A stretch of DNA of 12,785 nt from JACOXT01 sp964372855 (lineage in GTDB: Bacteria > Patescibacteriota > Microgenomatia > Levybacterales > UBA12049). Positions 7,437 to 12,785 of this stretch are shown here, piece after piece. The position numbers and the translations under genes were made by a program. The stretch spans positions 1 to 12,785 of the forward strand of contig CAYJRY010000036.1 of assembly GCA_964372855.1 (NCBI GenBank). The letters run 5' to 3'. Under the pieces are notes generated by a model that saw nothing but the letters and a program-made list of their open reading frames with translations, was not told the origin of the DNA and did no database searches. Numbering within the stretch: position 1 is the stretch's first letter; each line of letters begins with the position of its first letter.

Positions 7437-9308
7437 CTAATGCCTGATAAAAAATGACCTAGTTAATTGAATACGAGTAAGAATAAAAATAAATAGTAAA
7501 ATAAAATACAGTAAATTTGTGATTAAGATAAAATCTAATTTCTTTTGCTGTAGGAAAGCCAATTCCATTTTATTATGACCTGTATAATTCAAAAAGTAAG
7601 CATTGCCGAATGAAAAAGAAGGTAAATTTGATATTTCTTTATTATCTTGTGTTATAATTTTCCAGTTTTGATGATTTCTTTCAGAAAATACAAGATAAAA
7701 CGGTTCCTTTGAATCAAACTCTATCTCGTATTTAGTTGGATTTATTTTTTTGAAGGAAAAATTAATTTCGTTTTGGGTTTCTTTAATTTGTTCTTCGAAT
7801 ACAATTTGATCGACAAAGAAATCCTTGTTATCTTTAGTATAAACAGAAACAAAATGAGGTCCCTCATTAAGAGAGAGATTACCTACTTTGTAATTATAAA
7901 ATTTATTAGTTTCATTTACATATGTCTCTAAATTAAAATTTTCTATCTTTAAACCAATAAAAGAAGACTGATTCGTCCACATTCTGAGAGTTATGTTATA
8001 CAAGCCATCTTTTGGTATGTATACCTCATGAGTTAATGTCTTATTTTTTTGCTCTGTCAGCCAACAAGATTTACCCAAACTAGCCTCTGTTTTATCAAAT
8101 AGATAATATTTAGAATGTGAATATTGACAATTCCAATTTTCAAGTTCACTAACAAGAATAACTTTCTTTTTATCTAACATCTCCAGGGCTCTTTTTTGAG
8201 CTTTTAATATTTCCTCCGAAGGCGAAATAAACAAACCTGCTATATATTCCTCTCCGCCACCAGATTTTATTTTTAGATTATGCTGACCTCCGATTATATC
8301 TTTAATTTTTAAACTTACCCATTCTATCTTCTCCTGCCCTGTTTTGTAAGTTACTATATCTCCAATCTCTGCATCATCCACATAAAAAGTCAATGAAGAA
8401 GATCTATCACTTTTTAAAGTTTTAACGTAAATATCGTAATCTTGCTTATTTTCAACATTAAATGGAATTTCAATATTAGATTTCGACATAGTAAAAATCA
8501 TGTTATTTATTGATGTCTGCAAATACCAATCATGCCAAGGCCAATCAAAAAGAATCCAGCCCTTAGTCGGATCTTTCTCTTTTATATATTCTATGTATTT
8601 TATATTGTATTTTGGATCAATCAATGACAATGGCACCCCTATGTAATTATCTTCTGAAACAAGCACTCTTTGATTAGGCAAACCATCAAGAAGAATAAGT
8701 TCTTGCGGGGATAACTGATCAATAAATACTACCGATATACTTTTCATGTTAATATTTTCCATGTTAATCATTGACATAATAGCATCTAGATTACCCACGA
8801 CTAGAAACATCTCATTAGCAGGATAAAGGTGGGGAATAAAATCTGTGTTGTTGTAAATATCAATGTTATCTATAGTCTTAATTAATTGGAAATCTTTTTG
8901 TTTTGACAAAGTCTCGGAAATTTTATCATTTGAATAGTATTCATCCGGAAACAAATTTATCCAATTAACATCCGTGGAAAGAGATACTTTGTTTTTATCA
9001 AAAATTATGTATTTTATGTTTTCCGGACCCAAAAAACTTCCTAAGTTTGATGTTTGGAGTGTATAAAAATTTTTGAAAGTAAATCTTATTATCTTGGGTG
9101 AATATATATGGCCAATATACAAATTGGGTTTTCCGGGATAAAGTGACATTATATCATAGGAAAATGCCGGTTGTTTTTGATCGACATATTTCGTTGGATA
9201 TGGAGCGGGTAATGTGATTACTCGAAAATCTTCTTGTTGCGATGACAGCCAAGACCATAGATCTTCATATTGGTTGCCAAATTTATATGTCTGAATTTTG
9301 TGACCCAA
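7437..9308 (-). CDS. C-terminal half of an interrupted GT-C-like membrane protein (extracytoplasmic domain with two CBM-like modules)
   Basis: An open frame of 623 codons from a TTG at 9308. The open stretch really begins at 9329, straight after the in-frame TGA at 9330-9332. There is no Shine-Dalgarno at the TTG, the first in-frame ATG is 54 codons further in, and there is no signal peptide, so it is a poor independent gene. Motifs match the soluble part of the 700-residue paralogue: ITLPAPYP (31-38), IKYIIFDKNKV (98-108) and an identical YLVFSER (538-544). A final membrane helix lies at about 592-611 before a basic tail. Between these lie an extra region with FVDWPWHDW-like aromatic content (WILFDWPWHDWY, 251-262) and two similar beta-sandwich modules, about 285-365 and 410-505, resembling carbohydrate-binding or galactose-binding-like folds. 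Several sequons (N153, N422, N438, N446, N465, N477, N574) fit an external location. It is best read as the distal part of one gene with 9330-10586. Confidence 0.7.
   Translation of the reverse strand: MGHKIQTYKFGNQYEDLWSWLSSQQEDFRVITLPAPYPTKYVDQKQPAFSYDIMSLYPGKPNLYIGHIYSPKIIRFTFKNFYTLQTSNLGSFLGPENIKYIIFDKNKVSLSTDVNWINLFPDEYYSNDKISETLSKQKDFQLIKTIDNIDIYNNTDFIPHLYPANEMFLVVGNLDAIMSMINMENINMKSISVVFIDQLSPQELILLDGLPNQRVLVSEDNYIGVPLSLIDPKYNIKYIEYIKEKDPTKGWILFDWPWHDWYLQTSINNMIFTMSKSNIEIPFNVENKQDYDIYVKTLKSDRSSSLTFYVDDAEIGDIVTYKTGQEKIEWVSLKIKDIIGGQHNLKIKSGGGEEYIAGLFISPSEEILKAQKRALEMLDKKKVILVSELENWNCQYSHSKYYLFDKTEASLGKSCWLTEQKNKTLTHEVYIPKDGLYNITLRMWTNQSSFIGLKIENFNLETYVNETNKFYNYKVGNLSLNEGPHFVSVYTKDNKDFFVDQIVFEEQIKETQNEINFSFKKINPTKYEIEFDSKEPFYLVFSERNHQNWKIITQDNKEISNLPSFSFGNAYFLNYTGHNKMELAFLQQKKLDFILITNLLYFILLFIFILTRIQLTRSFFIRH
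7794..8456 (-). repeat. Two tandem beta-sandwich (CBM-like) modules encoded in the interrupted gene
   Basis: Module one (residues 285-365 of the C-terminal frame, DNA 8214-8456) and module two (residues 410-505, DNA 7794-8081) share a pattern. It consists of a strand with Y-x-I-x-(V/L)-x, a later short strand with Y/W and K, a turn with G-x-H, and a closing strand (YIAGLFISP and FFVDQIVFEE). This order is that of CBM6/CBM35-type or galactose-binding-like domains. Similarity is at protein level only; the DNA copies are diverged. The paralogue at 2706-4808 lacks both modules. Confidence 0.45.
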
Positions 9309-9329
9309 ATTTCCAGTTAAAAAAGGACA

Positions 9330-9332
9330 TCA
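9330..9332 (-). other. In-frame TGA interrupting a 1,049-codon reading frame
   Basis: The codons on the minus strand read ATC TTC TTT TTC TGA TGT CCT TTT TTA ACT GGA AAT. The frame stays the same on both sides, so one substitution explains the break and a single indel does not. TGA is a working stop elsewhere in the window (genes ending at 1996, 2706 and 6174), which argues against genome-wide recoding. Confidence 0.85.
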
Positions 9333-10586
9333 GAAAAAGAAGATTACTAAAATCAATACTAACCAGAGTGAAATGTTAATCAATACTTTCCTGCAGAAAT
9401 TGTTTTCACCAAAGAATTTTAAATAAATTATTTTTTTCATTTTATGATGAAATAAACCCAAGAGAACTGCATATGATAAGCAAACTAATGGAATAGGCTT
9501 GTTTATATCTCTGAATATTCTTAGGTAAGGAACAACCTCGAGCAAAAAAGGCCATGTGTCACCCAATATGCTATAAATACCTGATGCCAAAGTTATACCA
9601 ATTAATGAAAGAATTATAAATATTATAGTACGTTTGTCGTATGGGGCAAAAATCAATGTTGAAAATACAATAAGTGGTAATAAAAAACTCAAAATGATCC
9701 AAATTTTCCATGAAGTTGCCGTTTCATTAAAATAATTTAACCCAAATCCTAACAATCTTATAGTATCCTTTAGGGGAAATCCCAGATTAGAAATTAAAGT
9801 AATTGGCACGTCTCCAAATCTCAAATTTATTGAATTGAATTGTATTTCATTTAAAATTGCTACCCAATGACCTTTTAAAAAAATAAAAACAAAAAAAACA
9901 ATGACGATTCCCCTAAAAATTTTAAAAAAATTATTTAAAGATCGGCTATAGAAAATTGTCATAAAAAACATGGAAATAAAAATGAGAATTTGCGACTCTA
10001 TGTAGCTTGAAAACAAAAACAACGTAATGATTATAATCAAACTTACTATTTTCCCCCTTTTCATGTATTCTAAAAAAAATGCTAAAATCAAAGGTATCAA
10101 AGAATAATCCAAAAGCAAATAGACGTGTCCTATAGATAGCCTATCAAAAACATATGGAGTAAGCATGTAAAATAAACCGGAAATAACAGATGATAGATGT
10201 GATAATTTTAATTTTCTACAAAAAAAATAAGTAAAAAAACCTGCAGAAGTCATAACAAACAATACTAGAATTTTTGTTGCTATTTCACCATTCAAGCCAA
10301 AAAAACCAAACAAATATAAAATAAATTTATAGTACATACCTGTTGGGAAGTCGCTATAGAATCCAAAATCAATATAGGTTTTCCATGAAAATAGATCATC
10401 TAGAAATAATTGCTTCAACTGCCCTGGGAAAAGAGGGATTGACCATTCAGACTGAAGTGTTATTATACCTTGAGAAAAAATTATTTCTCTCAAAGAAATT
10501 AATGAGACTAAAAAATACAATAAAATAACAAATGTGTTTCTAAGGTAATGTGAATCGTTTTTTATTTGATATTTTCTATACATCAT
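9330..10586 (-). CDS. N-terminal half of an interrupted GT-C-like integral membrane glycosyltransferase
   Basis: 418 codons, mostly transmembrane helices, ending at a TGA right after a hydrophobic helix (LWLVLILVIFFF, 407-418). GLFYMLTPYVFDRLSIGH (137-154) matches GLVYMINPFVFLRFLAGH of the operon's other GT-C-like protein at 10 of 18 positions. It is followed by a leucine-rich helix and LEYM, and FRDINK (358-363) corresponds to FREPHK there. Membrane topology and motif order identify the catalytic membrane part of a GT-C/YfhO-like protein. The paralogue's soluble domain is missing here but continues in the same frame after the TGA, so this is a truncated or interrupted product. It starts at tandem ATGs (10586 and 10583) behind GAGTGA at 10590-10595, a moderate Shine-Dalgarno, and overlaps the preceding glycosyltransferase by 11 nt. 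Alone it would be a membrane domain without its external part. Confidence 0.78.
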   Translation of the reverse strand: MMYRKYQIKNDSHYLRNTFVILLYFLVSLISLREIIFSQGIITLQSEWSIPLFPGQLKQLFLDDLFSWKTYIDFGFYSDFPTGMYYKFILYLFGFFGLNGEIATKILVLFVMTSAGFFTYFFCRKLKLSHLSSVISGLFYMLTPYVFDRLSIGHVYLLLDYSLIPLILAFFLEYMKRGKIVSLIIIITLFLFSSYIESQILIFISMFFMTIFYSRSLNNFFKIFRGIVIVFFVFIFLKGHWVAILNEIQFNSINLRFGDVPITLISNLGFPLKDTIRLLGFGLNYFNETATSWKIWIILSFLLPLIVFSTLIFAPYDKRTIIFIILSLIGITLASGIYSILGDTWPFLLEVVPYLRIFRDINKPIPLVCLSYAVLLGLFHHKMKKIIYLKFFGENNFCRKVLINISLWLVLILVIFFF

Positions 10587-11796
10587 TTTTCACTCTTAAA
10601 AGTTCTGCAAATTCTTTCTTGGCGACTTCATTTAGAATAAATTTAGATACAAATTTTTTTGATAGACGTTTGTATTTATTCATACTCTCCTTTCTATCTA
10701 ATATATATAAAATAGCAAGTGCTAATTCATGTGGATTATTCAAAGGCACTATTTTTACTGGCCTTAAATCATTATACAAATCAACAAAAGTCGGTATATT
10801 AGATACTATTGCTGGCAACCCGCAAGCTAAAGCCTCTACTACGGATAAGCCCCAGCCTTCAAAATAAGCTGGAGATAAAAAAATTCTGGATTCTTTCAGT
10901 AACTTAAACTTGATTTCGCTTGAAGCAAATCCATAAAAAATAACGTTTTCCTGCATATTCCTATTATTTACAAATTTTTTGCTTTCTTCCAGCAGAGATC
11001 CAGTTCCCACAACCATTAATTTAGCTTTGGGTTTGACTTTAACAACATTTCCCCAAGATTTCAAAACATCTATAATGCCTTTACTAAATTCTACTCTTCC
11101 AAAATATATTCCGTCATATATTTTTTTAGAGACTTTTATTGAATCTATATAGTCTAAGTCAACAAAACCACTAGTGACAAAAAATTTGTGTTCCTTGAAA
11201 TTTCTGGACAGGGTTTTTTTAATTTGCTCAGATAAACAAAAAATCTTTTTGGCACTTTTAGATAAATATAAACTTATTTTAGCGAAAAACATTAGAATTA
11301 GAGCGTCCAAGATACTTCTATCTAACCTTAGTTTTTTGTACGTTGAATAATTTAATGGGTACATGTCCACCTGGAGCTTAACAACCAAGTGTTTTCCCGT
11401 GATTTTGCTAATAATCCAAGAAGGCAATACATCAGTAAAATTACCATTAGACGCAAAAACCACATCTATTTTTTCCCTTAATTTTATTCCTAGAAATACT
11501 GATCTTATTAAAAAAATTATCATATCTATTAATAGAAAAAGATGATTCGTTGATTTGAAAGGTAGACTGATTCTATTAACATTAAACGCCGGATCATAAC
11601 CTGCCAAAGTTTCCGGGTGGGATTCTATTGTATAAACATCTGGATCAGATTCAATTGTATAAACATTAGCTCCAAATTTGGTTATTCTCTTTAATATCCA
11701 CAAAACAGTAACTTCGCCACCACCTAAAGTACCTCTTCTCCTCCAATTACTGGGATTAGAAATTACACTTAATACTGATAAATCACTGTCTCTCAT
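10576..11796 (-). CDS. Glycosyltransferase, GT4 family (GT-B fold)
   Basis: 406 residues from the ATG at 11796. A longer frame to 11871 exists, but the ATG at 11796 has a good Shine-Dalgarno (GGTG at 11802-11805, spacing 5) and begins at a normal GT4 N-terminus. An acceptor-loop GGGE is at residues 25-28. The second Rossmann domain begins at IYFGRVEFSKGIIDVL (230-245), then LMVVGTGSLLEE (260-271). The donor site contains a canonical EX7E motif, E313-x7-E321, within YFEGWGLSVVEALACGLP (311-328). This is a well-formed retaining GT4 enzyme, likely transferring a hexose or similar sugar from a nucleotide donor at the cytoplasmic face; the sugar is not predictable. It has an internal 9-residue tandem duplication near residues 45-62. 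It lies 16 nt after the nucleotidyltransferase-like gene and overlaps the GT-C-like gene by 11 nt. Confidence 0.92.
   Translation of the reverse strand: MRDSDLSVLSVISNPSNWRRRGTLGGGEVTVLWILKRITKFGANVYTIESDPDVYTIESHPETLAGYDPAFNVNRISLPFKSTNHLFLLIDMIIFLIRSVFLGIKLREKIDVVFASNGNFTDVLPSWIISKITGKHLVVKLQVDMYPLNYSTYKKLRLDRSILDALILMFFAKISLYLSKSAKKIFCLSEQIKKTLSRNFKEHKFFVTSGFVDLDYIDSIKVSKKIYDGIYFGRVEFSKGIIDVLKSWGNVVKVKPKAKLMVVGTGSLLEESKKFVNNRNMQENVIFYGFASSEIKFKLLKESRIFLSPAYFEGWGLSVVEALACGLPAIVSNIPTFVDLYNDLRPVKIVPLNNPHELALAILYILDRKESMNKYKRLSKKFVSKFILNEVAKKEFAELLRVKNDV
11611..11664 (-). repeat. 27-bp imperfect tandem duplication inside the GT4 gene
   Basis: Two adjacent 27-bp units (11638-11664 and 11611-11637) encode VYTIESDPD and VYTIESHPE, residues 45-53 and 54-62. 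The duplication is in frame, and the copies differ at several positions, so it is not very recent. It lengthens the loop after the second beta strand of the N-terminal domain. Confidence 0.85.
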
Positions 11797-11801
11797 CGGA
11801 A

Positions 11802-11805
11802 CACC
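11802..11805 (-). promoter_or_regulatory. Shine-Dalgarno deciding the GT4 start at 11796
   Basis: The minus strand reads GGATGGTGTTCCG before ATG. GGTG matches the archaeal anti-Shine-Dalgarno with 5-nt spacing. It supports the start at 11796 over the upstream extension to 11871, which would overlap the preceding gene by 59 nt. Confidence 0.65.
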
Positions 11806-11812
11806 ATCCAAA

Positions 11813-12721
11813 CTAATTATTCGATAGAAATCTATAAAATCTACCGAAATACACTCTGAATAAAAAACCAAGAAACAACAATAAAATAGATGAAAAATTT
11901 TTGTTAGTTTTAGATTTTAAATTTCCTATAAAAGCTTTGGTTGCTGTGAAAAAATCTATTTTATATGGAAACCTTATTTTTGAAAAATCGTTCTTTTCGT
12001 ATATATTTCTTCTTATTTTCTTTATTGACAAAATAGTTTCTATCAATTGAGAATGCCAACCAAATTCTTTGGTTAATCCCACCAAATACCTTAGGCTAAC
12101 ATTCTCTAACAATGAACACAAAAGAAGAAAATCCAAAAGGGTTATTTTTCCATCAGTAAACATCGAGCTTGAAATAAAGATCAATATTTCCACCTCTTTA
12201 GATGGTACTGGTGTTCTGATTCCATAAATGTCAACAAATCTAGTGTTTTTCCATATGTAATTTCTATTGATCGAGGATAGATTGCTCCATGGAACATCCG
12301 TATAAAGGTCTATCTTTATTATGTCATTTCGACCGAAGTCAGGGGAGCCCAATTCAAGTTTTTTTATTATCTCAATAAAACGTACGTGAATTTCATCAAT
12401 CCTATTCTGATTAAACACAAATACAGTTTTTTTGTAATCTTTTTTGTCAACCAATATGTCTACATCTCTGGTTATGTTTGGAAATATTTTCAGGGTCTTT
12501 ATTGCTAAAAAATTTATATTTGATTCAGGCAAAATTTTATTGATCAAAATTAAGGATTTTCTAACTTTTTCGATGCAACCTTTTCCTTCCTTTATTATAT
12601 CTTTAACGATTTTAAACTGAGAAAAAAGAGAATATTCGGAAACTAAATTGCCGCAAAACTCGAAATGGACATTGTTATGTTCTGCAATTTCTAAAACATA
12701 ATCTAAATCAGCCTTATCCAT
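11813..12721 (-). CDS. Nucleotidyltransferase-like protein (NTP_transf_5-type), possibly 5'-partial
   Basis: 302 residues from the ATG at 12721. The frame stays open upstream to the window edge (at least 21 more sense codons) and there is no Shine-Dalgarno at 12721, so the true start may lie outside the window. The core reads FLAIKTLKIFPNITRDVDIL (71-90) with D86 and D88 as the candidate metal-binding pair of the nucleotidyltransferase fold. IIKIDLY (134-140) supplies a possible third acidic residue, D138. This arrangement resembles the NTP_transf_5 family, often found in exopolysaccharide loci and of unsettled function. The usual G-S before the acidic pair is not evident, so activity is uncertain. 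A hydrophobic stretch near residues 278-292 followed by basic residues may be a membrane-associating helix. It is the first gene of the operon visible here, 16 nt before the GT4 gene. Confidence 0.65.
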   Translation of the reverse strand: MDKADLDYVLEIAEHNNVHFEFCGNLVSEYSLFSQFKIVKDIIKEGKGCIEKVRKSLILINKILPESNINFLAIKTLKIFPNITRDVDILVDKKDYKKTVFVFNQNRIDEIHVRFIEIIKKLELGSPDFGRNDIIKIDLYTDVPWSNLSSINRNYIWKNTRFVDIYGIRTPVPSKEVEILIFISSSMFTDGKITLLDFLLLCSLLENVSLRYLVGLTKEFGWHSQLIETILSIKKIRRNIYEKNDFSKIRFPYKIDFFTATKAFIGNLKSKTNKNFSSILLLFLGFLFRVYFGRFYRFLSNN

Positions 12722-12785
12722 GTTTTTAATCGTGTTTGGGTTTAATTGTCTGTATTTCTTATCTACAAAATAAAATATTACTTTT
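12722..12785 (-). other. Right edge: open frame upstream of the nucleotidyltransferase-like gene
   Basis: Reading the minus strand, all 21 complete codons before the ATG at 12721 are sense codons in its frame (ending with NPNTIKN). They include an in-frame GTG two codons before the frequent TTT/ATT codons begin to dominate is not seen; the only near-edge alternative is GTA, which is not a start. No promoter or terminator is recognisable. The operon probably continues to the right of the window. Confidence 0.45.

Noticed and set aside
9330..9332. Selenocysteine or tryptophan decoding of TGA
   Set aside because: The protein family is not a selenoprotein family that I know of, no SECIS-like structure was recognised, and TGA ends three other genes in the window in natural positions, including one overlapping the next gene.
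9295..9345. Frameshift as the cause of the split GT-C-like gene
   Set aside because: Both halves are in the same frame, so one insertion or deletion in the nearby T runs cannot create the break. Two compensating indels are possible but less simple than one substitution.
10550..10867. Plus-strand open frame of 105 codons
   Set aside because: It is antisense to the C-terminal coding region of the GT4 gene, including its conserved donor site, and has no recognisable protein features.
11797..11871. N-terminal extension of the GT4 gene to 11871
   Set aside because: It would overlap the preceding gene by 59 nt and add 25 residues not expected before the GT4 N-terminus. The ATG at 11796 has a Shine-Dalgarno at good spacing.

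Overview
The window looks like part of a very AT-rich archaeal genome, most likely a DPANN-type or similar small-genome lineage. The points in favour are TATA-like AT tracts upstream of genes, few Shine-Dalgarno sites, and a tyrosine/glycine-rich secreted protein with many N-glycosylation sequons of a kind I associate with DPANN archaea. No rRNA or other taxonomic marker is present, so this placement is an inference. No tRNA, rRNA, CRISPR array, insertion sequence or integrase was seen. No gene-free stretch exceeds 300 bases.

Layout. (1) 1-649, minus strand: the start of a secreted or membrane-anchored surface protein that runs off the left edge. (2) 650-814: a divergent promoter region. (3) 815-2701, plus strand: a Wzx-like lipid-linked glycan flippase, then an uncharacterised membrane protein with about six helices. 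(4) 2706 to the right edge, minus strand: one tightly packed operon of about 10 kb, with spacings from a 20-nt overlap to a 16-nt gap. It converges on the plus-strand pair with only 4 bp between the stop codons. In transcription order it encodes a nucleotidyltransferase-like protein, a GT4-type glycosyltransferase, a very large GT-C-like membrane protein interrupted by an in-frame TGA, a second GT4-type glycosyltransferase, a class I SAM methyltransferase, a thymidylate-kinase-like P-loop kinase, and a second, smaller GT-C/YfhO-like membrane protein.

How it fits together (inference). This is a surface-glycan or protein-glycosylation locus. The two cytoplasmic GT-B enzymes would extend a lipid-linked glycan. 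The methyltransferase, kinase and nucleotidyltransferase would modify it or prepare precursors. The flippase would move it outward. The two multi-pass GT-C-like proteins, which have large extracytoplasmic domains, would act on the outer face. The neighbouring surface protein, with eight sequons in about 170 residues, is a natural candidate acceptor. No initiating phosphoglycosyltransferase, oligosaccharyltransferase or nucleotide-sugar synthesis gene is seen here.

The most notable observation is the 1,049-codon GT-C-like reading frame (7437-10586). A single in-frame TGA cuts it at the edge of the membrane domain. The 700-residue paralogue at the end of the same operon keeps the two halves fused, which shows that the halves belong together.
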